From contig OY726560.1 of the NCBI GenBank assembly GCA_963383645.1, positions 65,230,323-65,294,322 on the forward strand: 64,000 nucleotides of DNA. Reading direction: 5' to 3'. This document shows positions 33,343 through 43,219 of the stretch, piece after piece. The translations under genes and the position numbers were made by a program. The number at the start of each line of letters is the position of its first letter. Positions within the stretch are counted from its first letter, which is position 1. Source of the DNA: Muscardinus avellanarius (lineage: Eukaryota; Chordata; Mammalia; Rodentia; Gliridae). Under the pieces are notes generated by a model that was not told the origin of the DNA, ran no database searches, and saw nothing but the letters and a program-made list of their open reading frames with translations.

Positions 33343-33687
33343 CCACTCCCTGAAGGCCTGGTGCCAGGTGGGGGGTGGGTTGCCCTACCCGCTCCCTGGA
33401 AGGCTGGTGCCGGGCAGCAGGCTGAGCGCACCTTTTGGGAGGTTCTGTGCCAAGCAGGAGGCCAAGCTGCGCGTACCAAGGAACTCGGTGCCACTATGCT
33501 GTGCCGGGCCGTGGTGCACTTAGAACAGCAGATCCTGCTCTGTGCGGAGGCTGTGGGACTCTGCTCTTGGAAGGGAGAAAAAATTAATTGCTACCAAGTG
33601 CCTGATCCCACAAGCTCTACAAACCACACATACTTTCTTCTCTTATTCAAAATAAAAGCGAAGAAAAAGGAAAAAGAAAAAAAAAAT

Positions 33688-34195
33688 AGGAGAGGGGTCA
33701 AGATGGCTGTGGTGGCAGCCAGGATTCTGGAGATGCAGACAAAACATATCCAACTGACCTGGAACTTTTGGAAAAATTCCCTGCAAAGGGAGACTGCTTC
33801 TTCCTTACATGCTTAAGAATCCTGGACATCATCTGTAAGGAGGGCTCAGCGGAGACCTAGGAGGAAGTCGGTGTTGGCAGCAGTGGCTGTGATGGTGGTG
33901 GAGGCTTGTATTTGGGATAAGCAGAGATCTGAACCAACCCACCCTGATCTTCTGAAGAAATTGCCCCAAAGGTGGAATGCTACCTTTGTGCATGCTCAGA
34001 AATACTGGACAACATGCAGTGTGGGAAAAGAGTTTGGGAAAGAACTGAGATGGTGGAGGCAGCGGCAATGGCAGCGGCCAGTACTTAGGAGAGGCAGAGA
34101 TCTGATGCAACACACCTGGATCTGTTGAAGAAGTAACCCCAGAGGCAGAACGCTACCACCAAACATGCTCGGGAACTTGGGACAACATACTGTGT
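33688..34195 (+). repeat. Three tandem monomers of D
   Basis: Equivalent segments begin at 33759 (ctggaacttttggaaaaatt), 33942 (cctgatcttctgaagaaatt) and 34115 (cctggatctgttgaagaagt), 183 and 173 bp apart. Each is followed by a cysteine-codon-like tgctacc and catgctcaggaa variants. The block opens with a YY1-like caagatggctg at 33699-33709, as L1 5' ends do. Confidence 0.8.
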
Positions 34196-35285
34196 GAAGA
34201 GGGAGCTCGGATCGAAGCCTGCCGAGGGGTGAGGCCGGTGCCGGGGACAGTGAAGCTGAGATTGGAGCCTGCCATGAGGCAAGGCCAGTGCAGGGGCCTC
34301 TGAGGCTGGGATCGGAGCCTGCCGAGGGGTTAGGCTGGTGCCAGGGCCAGCGAGCCTGGGATCAGGGCCTACCATGAGGCACGGCCAGAGCTGGGGGTTC
34401 CAAGGCCAGGATCGGAGCCTGCTGAGGAGTGAGGCCAGTGCCAGAGCCAGCCGGGTCAGGATTGGGGCCCCCCATGAGGCAAGGCAGGTGCTGGGGTCTC
34501 CAAGGCCAGGATCGGAACCTGCCGAGGAGTGAGGCTGATACTGGGGCCACTGAGGCTGGGATCAGAGCCTGCTGTGAGGCAAGGCCAGTGCAGGGGCCTC
34601 TGAGGCTGGGATCGGAGACTGCTGAGGGGTTAGGCTGGTTCTGGGGCCAGTGAGGCCGGGATTGGAGCCTGCCGTGAGGCAAGGCTAGAGCTGGGTCTTC
34701 CAAGGCCCAAACTGGAGCCTGCTGAGGAGTGAGGCCAGTGCCAGGGCCAGCCTGGTCAGGATTGGGGCCCGCCATGAGGTAAGGCCAGTGCTGGGGCCTC
34801 TAAGGCCTGGATCGGAGCCAGCCAAGGAGTTAGGCTGGTGCATGGCCAGCGAGGCCGGAATCCGTGTCTACCGTGAGACACGGCCAGAGCTGGGGCTTCT
34901 GAGGCCATGATCGGAGCCTGCTGAGGTGTGAGGCCAGTGCCGGGGCCAGCCTGGATGGGATTGGGGCCCCCCGTGAGGCAAGGCCAGCAAAGCTGGGATC
35001 AGAGACTGCCAAGGGGTTAGGCCAGTGCTGGGGTCAGAGAGTCCAGGAACTGAGCCTGTGGTGAGGCAAGGCTGGTGCTGGGGCCTCTGAGGCCGGGATC
35101 AGAGCCTGCCGAGGGGTGAGGCCGATGCCAGGGACAGCGAGGCCGGGATTGGGGCCTGCCATGAGGCAAGGCTGGTGCTGGAGCCATTGAGGCTGGCATC
35201 AGAGTCTGCCAGGTGGCCAGGCATCAGAGTCTGCCAGGTGGCCAGGCCAGTGTCGGGGCTATCAAGAGTGGGATCGGAACTTGCA
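34196..35285 (+). repeat. GC-rich VNTR of D
   Basis: About 22 units of roughly 50 bp alternate between two types. One contains gggatcggagcctgccgagg and ggttaggc; the other contains cctgccatgaggcaaggcc and ctggggcctc. The two together form a higher-order unit of about 95-100 bp. Frames on both strands across it are by-products of the periodicity. Confidence 0.93.
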
Positions 35286-35460
35286 ATGCAGCATACACAG
35301 AGAAATATATAGAAAATAAAAAACCAAATGCTTTCCCTAATATTAAAAAACTAGGAAGAAATACGTAATAGGAGGAGATCTAGTTGAAGAAAGGGCCATA
35401 TATAGGAGCAATTAAGATGACCAATCAGAGGGGATGGGATGGGGAAGATGGAATTTTTTT

Positions 35461-35700
35461 TAAAACTCGTGATGTACGTAAACAAATGTATCAAAGTTAA
35501 TCACCAATCAAACATGGGATCGAGGAAGGGGGAGGGAATGGGATGGGGATCAGATAAAGGCTAATTGGATGATGTGTGTTTGTATAACCTCACAAATCTT
35601 GTATTCCATTGTGATATATGACTACAATGCACCAATAAAAATATATATTAAAAATAAAATATATCAAGCTTCTTAATAAAACAAAACAAAACAAAAAAAC
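35461..35700 (+). terminator. L1-type 3' tail and A-rich end of D
   Basis: Contains caaacatgggatcgaggaag, ggctaattggatgatgtgtg, tgactacaatgcaccaataaa and then AAAAC repeats to the TSD. The polyadenylation signal sits at about 35632. Confidence 0.8.
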
Positions 35701-35717
35701 AAATTATACTATAGAGC

Positions 35718-37140
35718 AATAGTAGTAAAAACAGCATGGTATTGACACAACAACAGGAACACTGACCAGTGCAATAGAATAGAAGATAAAGAAACAAACC
35801 CACACACTTATAGTCAATTGATCTTTGACAAAGGGGCCAAATTTGTACACTGGAGAAAAGACAGCCTTTCAACAAATGGTGCTGGGAGGACTGGTTATCC
35901 ATTTGTAGAAAGATGGAACTAAATCCTTACCTCTCACCATGCACAGGAATCAACTCAAGATGGATCAAAGACTTAGAAATTAGACCAGAGACTGTGAAGT
36001 TATTAGAGGAGGGCATAGGCTCAACACTCCAACATATAGGCACAGGCAGTAACTTTCTCAACAAAACCTCCAAAGCACAGGATATTAAAGCAAGAATTAA
36101 CAAGTGGGATGGCATAAAACTAAAAAGTTTCTTCTAATCAAAGGAAACCATCAAGAACCTTAAGAGAAAGGCTACAGAGTGGGAGAAGTTCTTTACCAGC
36201 CACCATTCAGATAGAGGGCTAATATCCAGAATAAACAAAGAGCTCAAAAGACTCTACACTAGTAAAACAAATAACCCAATCAAGAAATGGGCCACTAAAC
36301 TGAATAGAGACTTCACAGAAGAAGAGACACAAATGGCCAAGAGATATATTAAAAGATGTTCTACATCACTGGCCATCAGGGAGATGCAAATCAAAACTAC
36401 ACTGATATTCCATCTAACCCTAATCAGAGTGGCAAGCATAAAAAAGTCAAATAACCACAAATTTTGGTGAGGATGTGGGGAAAGAGGAACTCTTTTACAC
36501 TGTTGGTGGGAATGCAAACTAGCTCAGCCACTATGGAGATCAGTGTGGAGATTCCTTAGAAAACTGGGAATGGATCCACCATATGATCTGGCTATACACT
36601 CCTGGGTATCAGAGAACTACAGTAACATATGCATACCCATGTTCATAACAGCACAATTCGTAATAGTCAAAATATGGAACCAACCCAGGTCTTCATCAAC
36701 AGATGAATGGATTGCAAAATTATGGGAAATACACAAAATGGAATTCTATTCAGCTATAAAGAAGAATAAAATAATAGCATTTGCAAGAAGATGGAAGGAC
36801 CTGGAGAACATTATGTTGAGATCAGCCAAGCACAGAAAGGGAAGGGACATATGTTTCCTCTAATATGCTCAAACTAGGAAGTATTAGGAATACCAGAGGG
36901 ACTCCAGACAATGGAGGAGAAACCTCATTAAGGATAGAATGGAAGGATAGGAGAGGAAGAAGGCTGAGGTTGATTAATGAAGGAGTTACATCTGAGTTTA
37001 TGTAAAAATATAAATATAGCATGGTTAACCTGGTAACTCATTGTTGGGAGGGGGGAGAGGAAGGTGGGGAGGGTGCCAAGCACAATTTGAATGTATGCCA
37101 TTTTCAATCTGTTCCACATAAAAAATAAAAAAATAAAATA
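35718..37140 (+). pseudogene. L1 A ORF2 C-terminal part and 3' UTR
   Basis: Aligns with C from about 29427. Open pieces lie at 35913-36137 and 36543-36863, separated by stops and indels; about 20-30 bp are missing near 36595-36612 relative to C. The G-rich tract (37046-37080) is present. The ending differs from C (caatctgttccacataaa), so A belongs to an older subfamily. Confidence 0.9.
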
Positions 37141-37316
37141 ATACATAATTTAAAAATAAGTAAAAGTTAGGAGATAATAAAAATAAATAAATAAATTTCC
37201 ACCTGACTTTATGTTCAATTCTTTCTTGTCACACCAGCTCAAGCCTTACTTCTTATACGACCCTCTCTCCCCAGTCAACACACAGGGATTTTCATCCTCT
37301 TCAGAAATCCTGTTTT

Positions 37317-37500
37317 CAGACAAGCGTGGTGACACATGCCTGTAACATCAGTACTTGAGAGGCTGAGACAGGAGCATTGCAGGTTTAAGGCCAGCCTCAG
37401 AAACTTAGTGAGACCCTGGGCCACTCAGTGAGACCCTGTTTCAAAATAAAGAATAAAAAGGGCTGGGTTGCAGCTCATAGGTAGAAAGTTCCTAAGTTCA
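37317..37500 (+). mobile_element. B1-dID SINE
   Basis: Left arm caagcgtggtgacacatgcctg, with a duplicated tgagaccctg (about 37410 and 37430) and right arm gggctgggttgcagctcatagg. Confidence 0.85.
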
Positions 37501-38084
37501 ATTTTCATGTTTCTATCAATATTGGCATTAGAAGCAGGTAGAAGACAGGACCTGTGGATTCAGGGCAAAATGTTGGGCAGGAGGGCAGGAGGGCAGAACG
37601 TAGGACGGCCATGCGTGAGCCTCCAGTTACCTGCTGATGTGCAAGGTGAGCCATGTGTGTAGGCTGAAGAGTAGCCTGGATGCTGGGTGGATCAGGGAGA
37701 TGGCGACAGCCCCAACACACAGGTGGGACCTGCAGACAGTTTGGGAGTAACGAGGGAGCCCTGTTAGTAGGGATGGCGCAGCAGCCACAGGAGAAGACCC
37801 TGCAGAAGCTCTCAGGAGCAGGGTATCTAGGATCAAAACTTGTGCAAAACCCACACCTGCGCAGGTGAGAGGAGATGTGGGAAGCAACTAGGTAGACAGA
37901 CATTGGAGTGGAAAGACTTTGATTTCTCCTGGCAGATTCTTGGGGCCAGAAGTTCTCCATAGTCCTTTCTTTCTCAAATTTTACTCTTTATATTTTTTCA
38001 TACTTCCCATTCATGCACCAACTACTGGGGTATGTGGTGGGTCCTCAAATTTATGCACTTCTTACTCAGCTTGAGATATGAATA
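37501..38084. other. Unassigned; GC-richer patch
   Basis: No gene recognised. The minus strand is open for 151 codons (37505-37960) and overlapping frames exist on both strands, but no domain or conserved motif is visible. A short gcaggaggg repeat lies near 37576-37593. Confidence 0.35.
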
Positions 38085-38375
38085 AGCTGACCTAGGTGCC
38101 CATCAATGCATAAACAGATAAAATGTAGTATATATACACAATGGAATATTATTCAATTATAAAGAAGGATGAAACTGGAGGACATTATATCAAAAGTACT
38201 GCATGTTCTCTTTCACATGTGGAAGATAAAAAATGTTGACCTGAATGTAGACTAATGACTACTGGAGGTTGAGATGGTGGCAGAGGAGGGCAGATAAAGG
38301 GAGTCTGGATGCATGTGTGAAAACATCACACTGAACCCATTCATGTGTGTAATTAAAACATGTTAAAATAAAATA
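38085..38375 (+). mobile_element. Old L1 3'-end fragment
   Basis: aggtgcccatcaatgcataaacagataaaatg, then acaatggaatattattcaa and gacattatatcaaaagtac, is degraded ORF2 end and 3' UTR. Confidence 0.85.
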
Positions 38376-38470
38376 TAGAAAGAGAACAGGAGTTGTGGAG
38401 TAGAAACTTAAATCACAGAATTGCTTATAAAACTGCACAGAAATCTGCAGATTAAAAAAAGTTTTTTAGT

Positions 38471-38690
38471 CCAGTACGGTGGTGCACACCTGTAATCCAG
38501 TACTTGGGAGGCTGAGACAGGAAGATGGCATGTTTGCAGCCAATCTCAGCAACTTACCAAGACCTTGTGAGAATTAATTAGTGAGGCCTTGTTTAAAAAA
38601 AAAATTGGGCTGAGTGTAACTCGGAAGTAGAAAGCACCCCCCCACACACCCCGGATTCAATCCCTAGTACCACACACTAAATATAGGTTT
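38471..38690 (+). mobile_element. B1-dID SINE
   Basis: Left arm gtacggtggtgcacacctgta, right arm tgggctgagtgtaactcgg, with a C-rich interruption (agcacccccccac) and A tail. Confidence 0.85.
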
Positions 38691-39063
38691 TGTTTTTTTT
38701 TTTAAGGATCTAATTTCAATGAGTGAAAAAAGTGAGTCAAGTGGAAAAACAATTCTGTTTCATTGGAATAAAAACAATACAGTATTGACTCTGCTTTATT
38801 CCTCTCTTTTATAGCCAAGGCTGGGTAGAGCAGAAAGATAACATGGAGACAAAGCTAGTTTTCCTCAAAAGACTGCAAATTCACCAGATAATTATGCTAG
38901 GTAACTTTTTCTAGATTATTGAGTTTTTAAATGATATTATTGGTGCAAATTCAGCAACTGTAATTAATCTGCCATATAAATGTATTACATTTAAAAGGAA
39001 TTATTTCATTAGGGTTCTTTGAAAACTGTGATAAAAGCTGCTTGGTGTGAGTGATAAGAAAAT
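38691..39063. other. Unassigned sequence
   Basis: No gene or repeat recognised. Confidence 0.35.
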
Positions 39064-39072
39064 GAATTGGTT

Positions 39073-39103
<31 letters not shown>

Positions 39104-39302
39104 TTATTTATTTATGGGTCTGGGGATGGAACCCAGGGGCACTTGACATCCGAACTACACCCCCAGCCCTATTTTTTATTCTTTATTTTGAAACAGGGTT
39201 TCACTAAGTTGCAGAGGGCCTAAGTAGCTGAGGCTGGCCACGAATCACGATCCTCCAGTCTCAGCCTCCCAAATGCTGGGATTACAAAGCCACCATGCCC
39301 GG
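39064..39302 (-). mobile_element. Antisense B1-dID SINE (first of a nested pair)
   Basis: A (TTTA)n tail at 39072-39113, an antisense right arm tctggggatggaacccagggg, and a left arm ending ccatgcccggct. Its right-hand duplication was split by the next SINE. Confidence 0.9.
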
Positions 39303-39526
39303 CTATGAATCGTTTTTTTTTTTTTTGTTGTTGTTGTTTTGGTGGTACTGGGGTTCCTGGAAACCCTTCTACCTTTGGGCTACACTCCCAGACCTATTTT
39401 TATACTTTTTTATTTGGAAACATTAACTCTTAAGCCAGCAAGCCTGGCTTCATACCTGAGAGATCCTCCTGTCTCAGCCTCCCAAGCTCAGGGATTACAA
39501 GCGTGCACCACCATGCCCGGCTATGA
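39303..39526 (-). mobile_element. Antisense B1-dID SINE, ggttcc subtype (nested)
   Basis: Flanked by ctatgaatcg (39303 and 39526 sides). It inserted right at the end of the preceding SINE, after that one was in place. Confidence 0.9.
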
Positions 39527-39579
39527 ATCGGTTTTATAATATGATTTTTAAATACTCTAAAAAATCATAAAACAGATTT

Positions 39580-39800
39580 TTTATAGTTTGAATATTGTTA
39601 TCCTCTCCAAAAATTATGTTGTAACTGAATCCCCAGTGCAACAGAGCAAACAAATGGAGTCTTCTGGAGCTGACCAGAAATGCCTGCTGCAGCGGAAGAC
39701 AGCCCTCCTCAGACAGTCAGCCTGCTGGCGCCTTGACCTTGGGATTCACTGCCTCCAAAACTGTGAGAAAGACATTTTTGTTGTTTAAAAATTATCCAGT
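39580..39800 (+). mobile_element. MLT1-type LTR, internally deleted
   Basis: Start atagtttgaatattgttatcctctcc and end cctccaaaactgtgagaaag are MLT1-like, but the middle is short. Confidence 0.65.
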
Positions 39801-40499
39801 CGCAGGCATTTTGCTAAAGCACCACAAACTTAGGAATGCAAATAAAATTGGTTTCCAAACTTTTACAAATGTCTATAATTATTTGTTGTGTGTGTCTGTC
39901 TGTGTATAACTCTGGAATAACTTTTTAAAATTTTAGTAATTTCCCTCCAATCTTTCCCAAAAGTGATGGATGTAAAGATGTGGTGTCATCATTAAGTAGT
40001 ATAGCTCAACGTTGAGTTGAGACTCTAAAATCTGAAAAGACTAAGAGCTTTTATATTTGAAAGCCTAATACCTGACGGAAGTTTTAATTCAATGGAATCA
40101 GTAGAAAATTCACATCCTCTTTTGATCAGCATCCTTCCATGGGGTAAACGAGACTGTCTCAAATGGAACACCTTCAGTAACATTTCAACTGCTTTGACTT
40201 CTGATCTCTAAATCAGCTTTTCCACACTCTGCTCATTGGACGGAGCCATTCTTGTTAGCACAGCTAATGTCTGAGTGTACCCTGAGTGCACTACAGGCGC
40301 AGATGCGATGTTTGCACCAGCATTCAGCCTGAGTAAAGGCAGGCCAGGGAGCTGCTAGAGTCACACGCCCTGTTCCTCCTGAGTCACGAGGAATCTACAG
40401 AGTTGGCAAGGTGCAGGTGAAGCCCAGACCATGTCCTCAAAAGTCAGGCCTGGAGAAACATTGGTGAAGTCTATCTATAGACAATTCAAAGTAAGTGAA
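39801..40499. other. Unassigned sequence
   Basis: No gene or confident repeat recognised. Confidence 0.35.
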
Positions 40500-40737
40500 A
40501 TTACAGTTTAGTTTTTCTTTCTTTCTTTCTTTTTTTTTTTTTTTTTTGGTGGTACTGGGGGTGGAACCCAGGGGCTTTTCTACCTCCGGGCTATACTCCC
40601 AGACCTATTTTATATTTTATTTGGAAACAGGGTCTCACTAAGTTGCTGAGTGCCTCACTAAGTAGCTGAGGCTGGCTTCAAACCCGTGCGATCCTCCTGT
40701 CTCCGCATTACAAGCGTGCGCCACCACGCCCGGCTAC
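40500..40737 (-). mobile_element. Antisense B1-dID SINE
   Basis: Long T tail (40522-40546), right arm ggtggtactgggggtggaac, left arm ending ccaccacgcccggct. Flanked by acagtttagttttt on both sides, a perfect duplication. Low divergence suggests a young copy. Confidence 0.95.
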
Positions 40738-41410
40738 AGTTTAGTTTTTCAATAACACAAGCACATTTACTAGTTGCTCTTCACACCAAGAGTGCTGGTG
40801 GCAGCAGCGCATTTCAAGTGCTCAGTGGTCACACGTAGTTAACGGCTACAGTAGTATTCAGCATAGCTATAATATTTACTACCATGAGAAGGTTCTGTTG
40901 GACAATGTTGGTCTAGAAAATAATCGATAGGTCTGTTATTGCCGAAGAAAGGAGTCATGCAGTCAAAATAACAGTTTACCAGTAGGAAGGCTATAGGTAT
41001 GCTTACAGTAGTAATGCAGTCAAATGTTCAAAATATAAACATTGCAGTATTAGAAATGTTTGAGAGTTCAAGTTACATACAGATAATTATAGGAAGTACA
41101 TATTTAGCAATACTAAATACATAGAGGTCAATTCTTTTCCCTTCAATGTTCAGGGAATAAATTTTATATATGCTGCAACCAGGAAAAATTGAACTAGGGA
41201 TTTTATTTTGCATTTACTTCCCCCAAATATGCCAAATAACAAAATAGAAGATACTTTCTGTATATCAAGGGATACCTGGTTTTCATATAAAAAATCTTTC
41301 ATAATCTCTAATCCAAAAACCAATGATGTAAATTGTTTAGTTTTATAAAGTGTAAAGTCAGAGGATTGTCTACCTGGGGAAAATAGAATAAAAGTGAAAG
41401 TATCTCCTTG
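40738..41410. other. Unassigned sequence
   Basis: No gene or repeat recognised. Confidence 0.35.
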
Positions 41411-41411
41411 G

Positions 41412-41452
<41 letters not shown>
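41411..41452. repeat. (GT)n microsatellite
   Basis: About 17 GT repeats ending in gcgcgc. Confidence 0.95.
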
Positions 41453-41453
<1 letters not shown>

Positions 41454-42250
41454 CTACTAACAATTGGTCTAGTTTTCTTCATCTTTTAATTACCTGGCCA
41501 ACGGCATGGTAAAAATACATATTCAGTTTTGCGATATAGATCTATAAGAGATAATAAATAATCTACTAAAGTATAGAGGAATAGTGGCGAGAATATTAAG
41601 GAAGGAGAAAATAAAAAAGCAATGCAAAGCCTAAGAAATGGTGCCCAAGAAATTTTGAAGAAACCCAAAAGCAAGGCTGAGAAGCCGTTATTCTGAAGGT
41701 GACCAGGAGGTGGCAGTGTTGCACCTAACGAGAACGTGCTCCTCGTGGTAATATTAGGGATCAACTCGTTCTAGAAAACCAACCAGTTCTCTTGAGGATG
41801 CAAAACCAGAGGTACAATCTAAATGTCTATATCCTCAGATAAGTCGGCTTTCTTCCTGAGAATGACTGATATTAACATACTTTCCAAGGAGTGAGAGTGA
41901 TATGGGGCGGGCTGAGGAGGACCCAGCCTTTTGTGAGGGGTACCTGCACAGCTCTGAGGGAAAGGGCTCCTTGTTCAAACCCCTGCAGGCGGCCTAAGCA
42001 TGGGCGGCTGCTATTGCAAATCCACAGCTCAGACATCCAAATAAAGGGAGAGACCATTGCTGTTGGGGCAAGTGTCCAAGGAGCACAAAACCAGTTTGCA
42101 TTAGGCTGCTTCTGGCTGCGATGGATGGCACGGATAACACCGGAGGAGCAGAGATTAAGAACAGGTGAGATGCCCGTGCAGATAGAAGCCAGCTGATCAG
42201 CCCTGGAGCTGATGGTGCTCAGCCAACATGAGGAAAGCATAGGGGTCTCT
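41453..42250. other. Unassigned; GC-richer segment at 41880-42245
   Basis: The segment is open on both strands (101 codons plus, 122 codons minus). No motif is recognised in either translation. It could be an exon of a non-coding RNA, an old retrocopy or an unrecognised repeat. Confidence 0.35.
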
Positions 42251-42251
42251 A

Positions 42252-42341
42252 AATTTTTTTATTTTTATTGTTGTTGTTCTGTTGGGGATCAAATTCAGGG
42301 CCTGGAAGCTCTCCATCTCTGAGCTACTTCTCCAACTCCCA
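42252..42341 (-). mobile_element. Antisense ID-type SINE
   Basis: Only the tRNA-like part is present: gttggggatcaaattcaggg and tctgagctacttctccaac, preceded by GTT-rich tail sequence. Confidence 0.7.
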
Positions 42342-42385
42342 GAAAAGCAGTTTTAAGTGTAGGGCACATGGATCCCATTGGGTCT

Positions 42386-42592
42386 TTTTAAGGACTCATA
42401 CCCTAGAGCAATCATATCAAAATCCCCAGGAATGGAAAAAAGGCTTCTATACTACCACAGGATAACACAGCACAATTCAAGTTAATGACCAGTGGCTTGG
42501 GGTTAAGATCTAAGGAGAGGTAAAGGAGAGAAACCTGAACCAGCTTGGGAGGTCAGGCGTGCAGCTGGGAATGTATAAACTGGTAGGTGGTA
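42386..42592. repeat. Local duplicate segment S2
   Basis: About 207 bp (ttaaggactcatacc... to ...gggaatgtataaactg) with a clearly similar copy at 47691-47887. Not recognised as a known family. Confidence 0.8.
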
Positions 42593-42607
42593 TCAAGAGA
42601 GAGACTC

Positions 42608-42755
42608 TTTTTTTATGTTGTTGTTATTGAGAATCTGGGTCTCCCTAACTTGAGGTCCTCGCTAAATTGCTGTGACTAGGTTACAACCTGTGATCCTTCC
42701 ATCTTAGCCTCCCTAGTACTGGGATTACAGTATTGCACCAGCATGCCTGGCTTCA
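42608..42755 (-). mobile_element. Antisense SINE fragment
   Basis: The B1 left arm is recognisable: tagcctccctagtactgggattacag and caccagcatgcctggct. The right arm is missing or degraded. Confidence 0.8.
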
Positions 42756-42903
42756 GGGACATATTTTTCTTAAGAAATAAAGTTGACTATTTGCTCATTT
42801 GTTGATTGATTCAATTACATTATGCCTAGCACTACCTGCAAGGTAAAAGGACTTGGATGTAGCCCTCAAGAAGTGCATACTCTGGGCTTCCTTTTCTATC
42901 ATT

Positions 42904-43131
42904 CCTTTTTTTTTTTTTTTTTTTTTTGGTGGCACTGGGGGTGGAACCCAGAGGCTTTCTACCTCTGGGCTATACTCCCAGACCTTTTATATACTTTATT
43001 TGGAAACAGGGTCTCACTAAGTTGCTGAGAGCCTCACTAAGCAGCTGAGGCTGGCTTTGCACCCGTGTGATCCTCCTGTCTCAGCCTCCCAAGCACGGGG
43101 ATTACAAGCGTGCGCCACCACGCCCAGCCCT
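42904..43131 (-). mobile_element. Antisense B1-dID SINE
   Basis: T tail, right arm ggtggcactgggggtggaac, left arm ending ccaccacgcccagc. Well preserved. Confidence 0.93.
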
Positions 43132-43219
43132 TTTATTTTTTAAAACATATACATACAGAAATATGTTTCCATCCTAAAAAATAAAACCCTCCAGGCCTCC
43201 CTTGACATTTGCTCCCAAC

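Larger units (their letters stand above)
33343..35700 (+). mobile_element. SVA-like composite retrotransposon, copy D
   Basis: The element is 2358 bp, inserted in L1 A with a 17-bp TSD and an A-rich 3' end. Modules in order: GC-rich 5' part (33343-33645), A/G-rich joint (33646-33687), three tandem monomers (33688-34195), GC-rich VNTR (34196-35285), a linker (35286-35460) and an L1-type 3' tail with aataaa (35461-35645). The longest frame, 151 codons at 33361-33816, crosses unrelated modules and does not look like a protein. It encodes neither ORF1p nor ORF2p and therefore needs L1 enzymes in trans. The layout parallels primate SVA but the sequence is not related to it. Copy E lies at 51046-53640. 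Confidence 0.88.
33326..35717. repeat. TSD pair of composite element D
   Basis: aaattatactatagagc at 33326-33342 and 35701-35717, a perfect 17-bp match. L1 A ORF2 sequence is continuous when one copy is removed. Confidence 0.97.
20861..37192 (+). mobile_element. Outer L1 (element A), interrupted by B/C and D
   Basis: A is present in three blocks: 20861-21246 (5' UTR start), 31551-33342 (rest of the 5' UTR, ORF1 start, then ORF2) and 35718-37192 (ORF2 end, 3' UTR, A-rich tail). The start gaaggaattggcgaccg and later tagctgaaacaag match the 5' end of L1 C. At 32720/32721 sequence from ORF1 codons 30-37 is joined directly to the ORF2 reverse-transcriptase region, so about 2.9 kb present in C is missing. 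The ORF1 ATG is lost (ATA), and ORF2 has stops (for example at 36136) and small deletions. It can no longer move. Confidence 0.85.
20846..37207. repeat. TSD pair of outer L1 A
   Basis: aaatttccacctg occurs at 20846-20858 and 37193-37205, followed by gc and ac respectively. The left copy directly precedes an L1 5' UTR and the right copy follows an L1 A-rich tail 16 kb away. Everything between therefore belongs to L1 A or inserted into it later. Confidence 0.8.

Noticed and set aside
33361..33816. 151-codon frame at the start of element D
   Set aside because: It crosses the GC-rich module, the A-rich joint and the first monomer. The composition follows the DNA modules and copy E has no equivalent frame.
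34196..35285. Repeated proline/alanine/glycine-rich frames on both strands of the VNTRs
   Set aside because: Periodic GC-rich DNA without stops; frames shift freely between units and are not kept between D and E.
34196..35285. Possible CRISPR-like array
   Set aside because: Units are contiguous with no unique spacers, and the genome is mammalian.
37505..37960. 151-codon minus-strand frame as a gene
   Set aside because: No recognisable domain, overlapping frames on both strands and no splice or promoter evidence.
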